Assembly: GCA_024275235.1 (NCBI GenBank)
Contig: JAJRZN010000005.1
Span: forward strand, 1 to 35,340
DNA: 35,340 nt
Reading direction: 5' to 3'
Source of the DNA: Deltaproteobacteria bacterium
GTDB lineage: Bacteria > Desulfobacterota > Desulfobulbia > Desulfobulbales > VMSU01
Part shown: piece by piece, positions 20,732 to 30,289 of the stretch
Layout: the number at the start of each line of letters is the position of its first letter
Numbering within the stretch: the stretch's first letter is position 1
Made by a program: the position numbers and the translations under genes
The notes under the pieces: model-generated
Databases searched by the model: none
Told to the model about the DNA's origin: nothing
What the model saw: only the letters and a program-made list of their open reading frames with translations

Positions 20732-21331
20732 ATGGATTTTTCAGAGGTGGTAAAATTTCACGGTCATGTCTGTCCCGGATTGACCATGGGCTTTCGGGCC
20801 GCGACACTCGTTATGAACAGAATGGAGTTATCACGCTCCGATGACGAGGAATTAGTGGCTATTGTGGAGAATAAGTCCTGCGCGGTTGATGCCATTCAAG
20901 TGATAACCGGTTGTACCCTTGGCAAAGGAAACCTTATCCTGCGCGATTACGGAAAACAGGTCTATAGCTTTATCAGAAGAGGAGATGGAGAGTCCCTGCG
21001 TCTCGCGGTTAAATGGCAGCCTCCGGCCGAAGATGAAGAAACCGCCGGGGCCTGGCAGCGTTATATGGCCGCTGAACGTACACCTGAGGTTATGGCCCGG
21101 ATAAAAAAGAGCAAGAGCCGTAAGATAAAGGCCATCCAGGAGGCCGCCGATGATGATTTATTTAGCATCGGCCCGGCCGTTGAGCCCCTGCCCCCCAAAG
21201 CCAGAGTCTTTCCATCCCTGACCTGCGCGCTCTGCGGCGAAAAGGTCATGGCTCCCAGGATTATCACCAACAACGGCCAGGACATCTGCCGTCCATGTCT
21301 GGAAGCAAAAAATTCTACCCCCGCCGTCTGA
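20732..21331 (+). CDS. FmdE-family protein (formylmethanofuran dehydrogenase subunit E-like) with C-terminal zinc ribbon
   Basis: FHGHVCPGLTMGFRAA, VTGCTLGKGNL; C-terminal CALCGEK...CRPC. Confidence 0.88.
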   Translation: MDFSEVVKFHGHVCPGLTMGFRAATLVMNRMELSRSDDEELVAIVENKSCAVDAIQVITGCTLGKGNLILRDYGKQVYSFIRRGDGESLRLAVKWQPPAEDEETAGAWQRYMAAERTPEVMARIKKSKSRKIKAIQEAADDDLFSIGPAVEPLPPKARVFPSLTCALCGEKVMAPRIITNNGQDICRPCLEAKNSTPAV

Positions 21332-21640
21332 AGACGGCGGGTTGAATCAACAGGCTTAAAGTCCCGGAAGCAAGCTCCCACCTGCCCGTCAGGGATACTC
21401 TATCCGGCTTTTAAGCCCAATAAAGTCTTCAGGAACAACAGTATCCTCATAATTACCTGGAATTTAAATAGACATTTTTGTCATTTTTCAGATCCCGCGT
21501 CTCCCCCCCTGCCCCAGGCATTTCAGATAGTGAAACAATCCCGTTAATTCACAAGGTTAAGCACTGCCCGGAAGCCAACGTCCCGCTGCCCGCCAGCTCA
21601 ATACATCGACATTTTTGAAGCATGATAAATAATTTATTCA

Positions 21641-21662
21641 CACAAATGTATTGATATTTGTG
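21641..21662. promoter_or_regulatory. Inverted repeat, possible regulator-binding site upstream of the sigma54 promoter
   Basis: CACAAAT-N8-ATTTGTG. Confidence 0.3.
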
Positions 21663-21683
21663 CCTGCCACCCAGTTAAAATCC

Positions 21684-21699
21684 ATCACAGTATTGTGAT
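21684..21699. promoter_or_regulatory. Inverted repeat, possible regulator-binding site upstream of the sigma54 promoter
   Basis: ATCACA-GTAT-TGTGAT. Confidence 0.35.
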
Positions 21700-21760
21700 A
21701 TACTTTTTTTCTCAATAAAAACATGGAACAAAGACGTAGTTTAAATAAATATTTGAGTTA

Positions 21761-21776
21761 TGGCACGGTGCTTGCT
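21761..21776 (+). promoter_or_regulatory. Sigma54 (-24/-12) promoter for glnB-amt
   Basis: TGGCACGGTGCTTGCT matches TGGCACG-N4-TTGCW with GG-N10-GC spacing, about 130 bp upstream of glnB. Confidence 0.85.
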
Positions 21777-21857
21777 TGCCATGGAAAATCATAATTCCAT
21801 CACCACAAAACCGGAAACACTCGCGATTTACCAGTCGCCTGACAGCGGCACCGCTAA

Positions 21858-22241
<384 letters not shown>

Positions 22242-22378
22242 CTAAAAAAATCGTAACTACTGGTCGTATCCCAAGCACATCCGAAGCCTGCGCTTTCCTG
22301 AGCCGTTACAGCTCACAGTTCAGGGCAGTTTTTCGCTTGTACCTGAGCAGTAACAAATCATCTTATAAGGAGAAGGAA

Positions 22379-24088
22379 ATGCGAAACAATTACTATATGT
22401 TTTTCATCCAGAAACAACCTGAGCGGCACTGGCCGGAAGGGGGCAAAAACATAAACTGGAGAAAAAAAATGAGGCAGTTACTCTGTGTATTATGCCTTGG
22501 AATGTGTCTGTTTATGGCGGGCACTGCTTATGCCGGTTACGAGATGCCGGGGGCCTCTTCCCTGCCGGCGGCTCCGGCAGTGCTGATGCCGGATCCATCG
22601 GGAACGAATACCGGCGGCGTGGCGGACGTGATTGGCGCCACAGCCAATGCCCCCACAAAACAGGATATGATACGAATGGCGAAAGCCGAGCCTCTGGCAG
22701 TAAAACTGGCCGATGTTATCGGCCATAACCGGATTGCCATCAATTTTATGTGGACACTGCTCTGTGGTTTTCTTGTTATGTTTATGCAGGCCGGATTCGC
22801 CCTGGCAGAAACGGGGTTCACGCAGGCCAAGAACGCCGGACATACCATGGCCATGAATATGATGGTTTACGGTATCGGGATGCTTGGTTACTGGATATGC
22901 GGCTTTGCCATCCAGATGGGCGGCGTGGGTAATATAGCCGCCCTGGGGAGCGGAACCGGATTGTTGAACGGGGAGTTCGCCATCCACCTTTTCGGCAGGG
23001 ATTTCGGCCTGTTCGGAACAAATGGTTTTTTTCTTTCCGGCAACACCTATGATGTCTCCATCTTTTCCCTCTTTCTCTTCCAGATGGTTTTTATGGATAC
23101 CACCGCCACCATCCCCACCGGCTCCATGGCGGAGCGCTGGACCTTCAAGTCCTTTGTTATCTACGGCTTCTTCATTGCCATGTTTGTCTACCCGCTTTAC
23201 GGGAACTGGGTATGGGGCGGCGGCTGGCTGTCACAACTGGGAACTAATTTTGGACTCGGCCACGGAACACTCGATTTTGCCGGTTCATCCGTCGTTCACA
23301 TGACGGGCGGCGTGGCAGCACTTGTCGGGGCCATGATTCTTGGACCGCGGCTGGGAAAATTTGACAAGGATGGAAAACCACGCGCCATTCCGGGACATCA
23401 TATCCCCATGGCCATCACCGGCTGCTTCATTCTCGCCTTCGGCTGGTTTGGATTTAACGCCGGATCAACCCTGGCCGGCGGGGATCTGCGCATCGGCATC
23501 ATCGCCACCAACACCATGCTGGCTTCCGCCTCCGGGGCGCTTTTTGCCATGTTCTATATGTGGATATTCTACGGCAAGCCCGATGTCTCCATGGCGGCCA
23601 ACGGTCTGTTAGCCGGGCTCGTTGCCATAACCGCACCCTGCGCCTACGTGAATTCAGTTGCCGCCGTCGGCATCGGCGCCATTGCCGGCGTTCTGCTCTG
23701 TGTCAGTGTGTTTTTGGTCGAGCGTGTTTTAAAGATTGATGATCCGGTTGGTGCCATCTCTGTCCATGGTGTCAATGGAGCCTGGGGACTCCTGTCTCTG
23801 GGGCTTTTTGCCGATGGAACTTACGGCGATGGAATCAACGGTGTCAGTGGTACAGTCAGAGGACTTTTTTACGGCAACACTTCGCAGTTCATCGCCCAGG
23901 TAGTGGGGATTGTCACTAATTTTGTCTTTGTCTTTGTGGTGATGTATGTCTTCTTCACCCTGCTGGATAAGGTTGTACCGCTCAGGGTTTCCAGAGAGGT
24001 GGAAATCAGCGGTCTTGATCAGAGCGAAATCGCGGTTTCCGCCTATCCGGAGTTTAACATCAGACCCGCTTATTTAGAGGAAAGGTAA
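22379..24088 (+). CDS. amt: Ammonium transporter (Amt family) with N-terminal signal-like segment
   Basis: LVMFMQAGFALAETGF, DFAGSSVVHMTGGVAALVGA, GHHIPMAITGCFILAFGWFGFNAGS; RBS AAGGAGAAGGAA upstream. Confidence 0.95.
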   Translation: MRNNYYMFFIQKQPERHWPEGGKNINWRKKMRQLLCVLCLGMCLFMAGTAYAGYEMPGASSLPAAPAVLMPDPSGTNTGGVADVIGATANAPTKQDMIRMAKAEPLAVKLADVIGHNRIAINFMWTLLCGFLVMFMQAGFALAETGFTQAKNAGHTMAMNMMVYGIGMLGYWICGFAIQMGGVGNIAALGSGTGLLNGEFAIHLFGRDFGLFGTNGFFLSGNTYDVSIFSLFLFQMVFMDTTATIPTGSMAERWTFKSFVIYGFFIAMFVYPLYGNWVWGGGWLSQLGTNFGLGHGTLDFAGSSVVHMTGGVAALVGAMILGPRLGKFDKDGKPRAIPGHHIPMAITGCFILAFGWFGFNAGSTLAGGDLRIGIIATNTMLASASGALFAMFYMWIFYGKPDVSMAANGLLAGLVAITAPCAYVNSVAAVGIGAIAGVLLCVSVFLVERVLKIDDPVGAISVHGVNGAWGLLSLGLFADGTYGDGINGVSGTVRGLFYGNTSQFIAQVVGIVTNFVFVFVVMYVFFTLLDKVVPLRVSREVEISGLDQSEIAVSAYPEFNIRPAYLEER

Positions 24089-24101
24089 ATGGGGCGGCCG
24101 A

Positions 24102-24135
24102 CACGGTGGGAGCGGGATTAATCAGCCTCACCGTG
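24102..24135. terminator. Hairpin after amt (possible terminator/attenuator)
   Basis: CACGGTG (24102-24108) / CACCGTG (24129-24135), no clear T-tract. Confidence 0.3.
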
Positions 24136-24163
24136 CGGCTTTCGCGCACCAATCTGCACTGAC

Positions 24164-24886
24164 ATGGCAAAACACCTTATTATTCTTCAACGCACCCTAT
24201 ATAAAAGACCGGGCAGGATTATTATCGAAACCGCCAAACGGTTTAATGTTAAATTAAATATTGTAAAACTTTGGCGGCAGTCCATCCCGTCCCTGGCAAA
24301 ATATGATGGTATAGTCGTCCTGGACGGCAATTTACCGTGTCCTGATAACAAAAGTTATACCTCCTTCCTGAAGCAAAAAGAGACCATTCATAAGGCACTT
24401 AACCAAGACCGGCCTTATTTGGGAATCGGCCTGGGACTTCATTTTCTGGCCTGGAACCAGGGGGCGGTTGTCAGCAGCAACTATTGCGCCAGTATCGGCT
24501 TTACCACCGGCTATCTTACCCATAAAGGCCGGGAGCATCCGATTTTTAAAAACATTCCCGCCAGTCTGCCTGTCTTTAAATGGCATGATCAGGCCATAAT
24601 GCCGCCTATACTCCATGCTTTTGACGTTTTGGCCACCTCTGCGGACTGTCAGTTTGAGGCAGTTTCCGTCCCGGGCCGCCCCTATATTACGGGATTGCAA
24701 TTCATTAATAACGCGGCATCTCCGCGGGAGGTAAAAAAATATTTAGCCAAAGATCAGAAGTGGTTATCATCAGCGGCTCCGCCTGAAATCAACCAGGCCT
24801 TTATTATGGCTGAAGCAAAGAGGCTTCATTCTGAAACGTCCCGGCATTTTACTGTTTTATTCTCTAATTTTATTAATATGTTGTAA
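24164..24886 (+). CDS. Class-I glutamine amidotransferase-like protein lacking the catalytic triad
   Basis: PYLGIGLGLHFLAWNQG aligns with GICLGHQ (Cys to Gly); GLQFINNA aligns with GVQFHPE (His to Ile, Glu to Asn). Confidence 0.75.
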   Translation: MAKHLIILQRTLYKRPGRIIIETAKRFNVKLNIVKLWRQSIPSLAKYDGIVVLDGNLPCPDNKSYTSFLKQKETIHKALNQDRPYLGIGLGLHFLAWNQGAVVSSNYCASIGFTTGYLTHKGREHPIFKNIPASLPVFKWHDQAIMPPILHAFDVLATSADCQFEAVSVPGRPYITGLQFINNAASPREVKKYLAKDQKWLSSAAPPEINQAFIMAEAKRLHSETSRHFTVLFSNFINML

Positions 24887-24909
24887 GTGATGAACGTATA
24901 GAAAATCTA

Positions 24910-25551
24910 TCACTTACCTCTGTGCAGCAGCCCTTCAAGCAGCACGAAACGCCCCAGGGTGATGACCTCGCAGGGCAGGCTGCCGGTGAAAATCGGATTG
25001 TCGCATAGACCGCCGGAGAGATACAGGCGGGCCGGAGAACCGGCGAAACGATAGGCGTTTACGGCAATGCCTTTAACGAATGAGGCCACGGCCTCGGCCG
25101 CCGGAGTTCCCTCAATAATGGCATCAAAGATACTGCTCATTCCTAAAACCCCGCAGGTCACGGAGAAGGTTCGGAGCGGTGGCCGCATATTCTGATAATC
25201 CAGGTTGTAATAGCGGGCCAGCAGCTCGATGGTAAAACCCATGGAGGCCCCGCATTCGGTGTTCCAGCCCATATCCGCCACCCGGCCGCCGGCATATTTT
25301 ATAAATTTTATATCCCGGCTGCCGCAGTCTAAAAGGACATAATTATCATCGGCAATCAGGCTTTCGCCGCCCCGGGCCAGGGCAATTAATTCGTTAACGT
25401 ATTTTCTGGCAAAACGCTGACCGTTATGACCGGTGGCAATGTCAACCCGAAGCCTGGGCGGCAGTTCCTTGGTGGCCGTGATTGTCGGCTTATTCCCTCC
25501 CTCGGTATCAAGAAACTTACAATACGAGGTGCCAAAATCGGCCAGAATCAT
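24910..25551 (-). CDS. BadF/BadG/BcrA/HgdC-like ATPase (acyl-CoA dehydratase activase family)
   Basis: LADFGTSYCKFL; LLDCGSRDIKFI (cf. DIGGQDxK); NTECGASMGFTIELLA; YLSGGLCDN. Confidence 0.7.
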   Translation of the reverse strand: MILADFGTSYCKFLDTEGGNKPTITATKELPPRLRVDIATGHNGQRFARKYVNELIALARGGESLIADDNYVLLDCGSRDIKFIKYAGGRVADMGWNTECGASMGFTIELLARYYNLDYQNMRPPLRTFSVTCGVLGMSSIFDAIIEGTPAAEAVASFVKGIAVNAYRFAGSPARLYLSGGLCDNPIFTGSLPCEVITLGRFVLLEGLLHRGK

Positions 25552-26327
25552 TGATAGGCCCCCGATAATTCCAGGAAGGCCTGGATTTTGGCCTTGGCGC
25601 TACCGCCGCAATTATAATCCGCGTCGAGATAAAGGGCGCTGGGGTGGCGGTCGGCCAGGAATTTGGCCAGCCCCGCTTTGGCGCAGAAAGACTGGGCAAA
25701 AAAGACCGTGGGGATTGTTGGATTATAGTAAAGTTCCAGATCTTCGGCGGCCGGGGTTTTGTTCTCCATGCAGCGAGTCCAGCCATAGATATGGGTGGTA
25801 TCCGGAAACAGTTCCAACAGCGAAAAATCACGCGGCGGTACCCCCCAGAAACCGGCCTGCGGTTGACATGGTTTGAAATTTACGCCGTCCTGAGGGCGGT
25901 GGTGCTTCACCCCTTCGGTGATGGTCAGAAATTTTTCCAGCAGAGCCAGGCGGGTTCTGCACACAGGGGTGCCAAAGTTTCGTCTGTCCTGGTTCCTGGT
26001 TCGAATAACCGGAATAGAAAGTATATTGGTTAGAATAGTGGAAACATGGAGAGCTGAATCGCATTTTCCGGCTCCCACGTCAATATAGACGGCATCAAGG
26101 GACAGGCGCAGGGCATTCAAGACCACTGTTCGCAGAATGGCGCAATAGACCCTCGGTAGATAAGGGGCGGTGCCTTCAATACTGTCCGGTACCAGCCTGG
26201 CATCCAGGTCATGGATGACAGTACCATGATCGTTGAGATATTGAATGACTTGCAGGGGCGGCATGCCAACGATTCCTGCCTTGCGCGGCGGGGTCGGCAG
26301 CTGCCATTTTGTCTGGCAGATATTCAT
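25548..26327 (-). CDS. HgdB/BcrB-like (2-hydroxyacyl-CoA dehydratase-related) protein; start chosen at MNICQTKW
   Basis: ATGA overlap with the HgdC-like ORF; GIVGMPPLQVIQYLNDHG; C-terminal DADYNCGGSAKAKIQAFLE resembles dehydratase D-component C-termini. Confidence 0.5.
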   Translation of the reverse strand: MNICQTKWQLPTPPRKAGIVGMPPLQVIQYLNDHGTVIHDLDARLVPDSIEGTAPYLPRVYCAILRTVVLNALRLSLDAVYIDVGAGKCDSALHVSTILTNILSIPVIRTRNQDRRNFGTPVCRTRLALLEKFLTITEGVKHHRPQDGVNFKPCQPQAGFWGVPPRDFSLLELFPDTTHIYGWTRCMENKTPAAEDLELYYNPTIPTVFFAQSFCAKAGLAKFLADRHPSALYLDADYNCGGSAKAKIQAFLELSGAYQ

Positions 26328-26364
26328 TTTGGGCCGTAGTTGTTGAAAGAGTTTTGGTAACTGT

Positions 26365-27447
26365 TTACCGGTCCTGGCGGGCCAGAAGCCACAAGCCAAA
26401 GGGGCAGACGATAATATACATAAGCCAGGAGGCAATCACCGGGTGAATATATCCCGCCCCGGCCATGGCCTGGGCCGCACTCCACCAGCTCCAGGCGGCA
26501 AAGGCCAGACCGCAGCTTATGGGAATTGCCACGGTCAGATCCTGGCCCCATCGTTGGTGAATAATCAGGAGAATGGGCAAGCCGATACAGATCAACGGCA
26601 GGCCAAGGAAGATAAAGGAGAGGCGCTTATTAAAGTTGAGCCAGGCCCCGCGGCTGTCAGGAACGTTACGAGTCTGGCGCAGGAGGCTGCTGATGGATTG
26701 TTCTCTCGCCTTATAGAAGGGCTTGAAAAACTGCCGCGGGTCATCGGGCAGACTCAGGGTCAGTTTTTTAAAGACCTTGACGCGGTAGAGATGATTACCC
26801 TGAGAGTCCGGCCTTTTAATCTGGCCGTCCTCAAAATGCCAGATGCCGTTGCGCCACCGGGCTCGGGCGGCGGAAATCATCATCTCAAAGTGAAAATCTT
26901 TATTACTGAGCTGGGTATAGGAAAAACTGGTAAACTCTCCTCGTCGGCGGCTGGAACGAATAAAGGTGTAAATTCCCTGCTTGCCGCGGTGATAGATCCG
27001 GCCGTTGCGCATTATGCCCTTGGGTACCCGATGTTCAACCTTTTCGTACCAGATGTGGTCAGTGGCGGCCTCGGTGGCGGGCAGCAGCCACTGGGCCATG
27101 CTGAGGGCGATTATAGTGCAGACGAGAGCCGCTGTCAGGATGGGAGCGGTTATGCGTTTGATACTGATGCCGCCGGCCTTTAAAGCCATCAACTCGTGGT
27201 TATGGTTGAGAAGGCCAAGGGTCAGGATTCCGGCCAGCAGGATGGAAATGGGCTGCATCATGTCCATCATAAAGGGGATTTTGAGGAGAAAATATTTCAG
27301 AGCCAGACCTAAACTCTGACCGGCCCCCAGGAAATTATCGAGACGTTCGAAGAAGTCGACCAGGAAGTAGATTCCCGACAGGGTACTGGATACCAGGATA
27401 AAATTTTTTAAAAATTGTTGTGAGAGATAACGATTTAGAATTTTCAT
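26365..27447 (-). CDS. lptG: LPS export ABC transporter permease, LptF/LptG (YjgP/YjgQ) family; start reassigned to MKILNRYLSQQF
   Basis: MKILNRYLSQQFLKNFILVSSTLSGIYFLVDFFERLDNF; conserved C-terminal permease helices. Confidence 0.88.
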   Translation of the reverse strand: MKILNRYLSQQFLKNFILVSSTLSGIYFLVDFFERLDNFLGAGQSLGLALKYFLLKIPFMMDMMQPISILLAGILTLGLLNHNHELMALKAGGISIKRITAPILTAALVCTIIALSMAQWLLPATEAATDHIWYEKVEHRVPKGIMRNGRIYHRGKQGIYTFIRSSRRRGEFTSFSYTQLSNKDFHFEMMISAARARWRNGIWHFEDGQIKRPDSQGNHLYRVKVFKKLTLSLPDDPRQFFKPFYKAREQSISSLLRQTRNVPDSRGAWLNFNKRLSFIFLGLPLICIGLPILLIIHQRWGQDLTVAIPISCGLAFAAWSWWSAAQAMAGAGYIHPVIASWLMYIIVCPFGLWLLARQDR

Positions 27448-27649
27448 AGCGCCCTGGGTTAAGGTCTGAAAACCGGGGCGCGGCACGATACCCAAGGCCG
27501 CCGCCCAAAACCATGAGCAGTATTTTACGCATGGGATTTGTTGAGAAAATAATGGATTACGGTTATGTTGCCAAGGCCTGGAAACGTATTCAGCCAAAGC
27601 AGATAAACTGCCCCTTGGCTGTGAGCTGCAATTATTCGGAGCAGAGATC

Positions 27650-29173
27650 ATGCCGCCAATCGTCAAATATATAACCATCAGCGCTCCCATTCCCAAACTG
27701 AGCGATAATCTGGCCGATATTGACCGTTTGAAAAGAGCCCTGCTTCCCGAGACTTCCGGCCAACCGCTTTATATCCCCTTAGCACAGGTGTCTAATGTGG
27801 CGGCCGCTTTTCGTCAAGCAAAATTTTCCGGCACCGCGGTTATTAATGATCTCGGTGAGCGTCTGGAACTGGTGGACTTTGTGGAGAATCCCGGCCCGCC
27901 GGACGCCATGGCCCTTGATTTGGGTTCCACCCATCTTGAGGCCTCGCTGCTGGATCTGCGCAGTGGTGAAACCCTGGCCCACGCCCATGGCGAAAACTCC
28001 CAGATTGCCTTTGGAGCCGATATTTTAAGCCGGATTCACTTTGCTGTCCGCCCTGGAGGGTTGAAGCGGCTCCATGAGGCGGTTCTCGACAATATTAATG
28101 ATCTGGCCCGGCAATTGGCCCGGCAGGCGGGGCTGGCCCCGCGGGAGATCAGGGCGCTTGCCGTCTCCGGCAATCCCACCATGACCCATCTCTTCCTTAA
28201 CCTGAATCCAGATCACATCTGCCGCGAGCCATATATTCCCCTGATCAACGCCCCGGACATCTGCTACGGCCGGGAACTGGCCCTTGATATCCACCCGGCC
28301 GCCCCGGTATTTATCATGCCGGGGGTCGGCAGTTATTTTGGCGGTGATCTTATCTCCGGGATCATGGCCAGCGGGTTGGATGAACAGGAACAGGTCTGTA
28401 TGCTCATTGACGTGGGGACTAACGCCGAGGTGGTTCTCGGTAACAGGGATTGGCTCATGGCCTGCGCCGGGGCCGCCGGCCCGGCTCTGGAGGGCGGTGT
28501 GGCCCGCATGGGTATGCGGGCCGGAGCCGGAGTTATTGAACATGTCAACATTACGCCCGGCAGCGGTACGGTGACATACGAAACCATCGACGGCAGTCCG
28601 GCCCGCGGGATCTGCGGCTCCGGCATCATCGACCTGATGGCAGCCCTGTATTTAACCGGCATCATTGATCTACGGGGTAAATTCAGACCTGGTAAAGACA
28701 GCCGCCTGCGTCAAGGCGCCGAGGGCTGGAGTTATACGGTGGTGCCTGGGGAGGAGACGGCCGACGGCCGGGCCATTGAGTTGAATCAGGTGGATCTGGA
28801 TGCCGTGATACGTTCCAAGGCCGCCATGTATGCCATTCTTACCACCCTGGTCTCGCAGGTTGGAGTCTCCTTTGCCGAGCTGGATAAGATTTATGTGGCC
28901 GGGGCCTTCGGGCGGCATATTTCGCCCCGGCAGGCTATAACCCTCGGCATGCTCCCCGACCTGCCTCTTGAGACCTATGTCCCCATTGGCAACAGCTCAC
29001 TGCGGGGAGCTGAAAAGGCCCTGCTGTCCGGTCGGGCCCGGACTCGCTGCCAGGAGATCAGGCGCAATATTACCTATATAGAATTAAACGTTAATCAGGA
29101 GTTTATGCTCCGTTTTTCCGGTGCCAGGTTCATTCCCCATACCGATAGAAGCCTTTTCCCCTCTGTGCCCTGA
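27650..29173 (+). CDS. ASKHA-domain (DUF4445/RACo-like) protein, no N-terminal [2Fe-2S] ferredoxin domain visible
   Basis: ALDLGSTHLEASLLDL, AVSGNPTMTHLFLNL, LIDVGTNAEVVLGNRDWLMACAGAAGPALEGG, GICGSGIIDLMAALYLTGIID, VAGAFGRHI. Confidence 0.88.
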   Translation: MPPIVKYITISAPIPKLSDNLADIDRLKRALLPETSGQPLYIPLAQVSNVAAAFRQAKFSGTAVINDLGERLELVDFVENPGPPDAMALDLGSTHLEASLLDLRSGETLAHAHGENSQIAFGADILSRIHFAVRPGGLKRLHEAVLDNINDLARQLARQAGLAPREIRALAVSGNPTMTHLFLNLNPDHICREPYIPLINAPDICYGRELALDIHPAAPVFIMPGVGSYFGGDLISGIMASGLDEQEQVCMLIDVGTNAEVVLGNRDWLMACAGAAGPALEGGVARMGMRAGAGVIEHVNITPGSGTVTYETIDGSPARGICGSGIIDLMAALYLTGIIDLRGKFRPGKDSRLRQGAEGWSYTVVPGEETADGRAIELNQVDLDAVIRSKAAMYAILTTLVSQVGVSFAELDKIYVAGAFGRHISPRQAITLGMLPDLPLETYVPIGNSSLRGAEKALLSGRARTRCQEIRRNITYIELNVNQEFMLRFSGARFIPHTDRSLFPSVP

Positions 29174-29266
29174 GCCTCTGTATAACTCCACCCATTAGCA
29201 GTTGCGGGAAGTGTCTCTATTGTGTTAAGATGGGCAAATTTGTTTGTTGTAATTTTGTTGAGAGAT

Positions 29267-30289
29267 ATGGTGGAAAAGAAAAAAACAGCCGCGAGAAAAC
29301 GTAACTGCAGGAAATTATCCCAGAGAACTGCCAAGGAGCGTCTGCGGGAATTTCTGGAGTTATTCAGCAAGGAAGATGACGTCCTGCTGGTTATTAATGC
29401 CGATCCGGACGCGCTGGCCTCGTCCCTGGCCGTGAAACGTCTGCTGCGCTATAAGGTACGAAGCGTAACCATCAGTTATCCCAACGAAATCAGACGGCTG
29501 AGTAATCTCGCCATGGTGGATCTTCTGAAGATTCCCATTGAACGTCTCCATAATATTTCCCTTAAAAACTATTCCAAAAAGGTAATGCTGGATTCTCAGC
29601 CCCTGCATCTGCCGGCCTTTGAAAATATCGCCTTTGACGCCGTGATTGACCATCATCCCATAACCAGCGGCTGGGAGGCGGATTATATAGATTTACGGCC
29701 TGATTACGGGGCCGTGGCTTCAATGATGATTGAATACCTGCGGGCCGGCGGGATGAAGCCCTCGGTGGCTCTGGCCACCGCCCTCTTTTACGCCATTAAA
29801 GTTGACACCAACAATTTCGAGAAAAAGGCCAATCTGGCCGATGCCATTTCCTTTCGTTATCTCTTTAATCTGGCCAATCATAATCTGGTGCGCAAGATTG
29901 AGTTGTCTGAACTGCGAATCTCGGAATTAAATTATTTCCGTACCGCCTTAACCGAGATGAAGATCTCCAACAACCGGCTTTATGTTCATGTCGGCCGGGT
30001 ATATAACCCTGACATTCTGGTAATTATCGCGGATTTTTTTAATCATGTCCAAAAGGTGTCATGGGTCTTTGTCTCCGGTATTCATGGTGAACGTCTCGTG
30101 GTCATCTTCCGCTGTGACGGTTATAAGAAAAATGCCGGCCGCCTGGCAGAAAATATATTCGCCGAGGTGGGGTCGGCCGGCGGCCATCGGGAGGCGGCCA
30201 GGGCTGAGGTGCCGCTTAAAAATCTTGACAAGCATGACCAGGATTTCAGTACCAGAATCCTGATGCGTCTGACAAGAAGGCATATGTGA
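29267..30289 (+). CDS. DHH/DHHA1-family phosphoesterase
   Basis: NADPDALASSLAV, DAVIDHHPI, C-terminal GGHREAA. Confidence 0.88.
   Translation: MVEKKKTAARKRNCRKLSQRTAKERLREFLELFSKEDDVLLVINADPDALASSLAVKRLLRYKVRSVTISYPNEIRRLSNLAMVDLLKIPIERLHNISLKNYSKKVMLDSQPLHLPAFENIAFDAVIDHHPITSGWEADYIDLRPDYGAVASMMIEYLRAGGMKPSVALATALFYAIKVDTNNFEKKANLADAISFRYLFNLANHNLVRKIELSELRISELNYFRTALTEMKISNNRLYVHVGRVYNPDILVIIADFFNHVQKVSWVFVSGIHGERLVVIFRCDGYKKNAGRLAENIFAEVGSAGGHREAARAEVPLKNLDKHDQDFSTRILMRLTRRHM

Noticed and set aside
22247-22355. Possible divergent copy of the second repeat family in the glnB-amt gap (CGTAACTACTGG ... CTGAGCAGTAAC)
   Set aside because: Similarity is limited to short motifs and the end inverted repeat is imperfect; not supportable without an alignment.
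22340-22360. Possible second sigma54 promoter upstream of amt (AGGGCAGTTTTTCGCTT)
   Set aside because: GG-N10-GC spacing is present but the flanking bases match the consensus poorly; co-transcription from the glnB promoter is simpler.
29375-29410. Altered first DHH-family motif (VINADPDALASS) suggesting an inactive enzyme
   Set aside because: Alignment by eye is ambiguous and the DHH and GGHREAA motifs are intact; not strong enough to claim.
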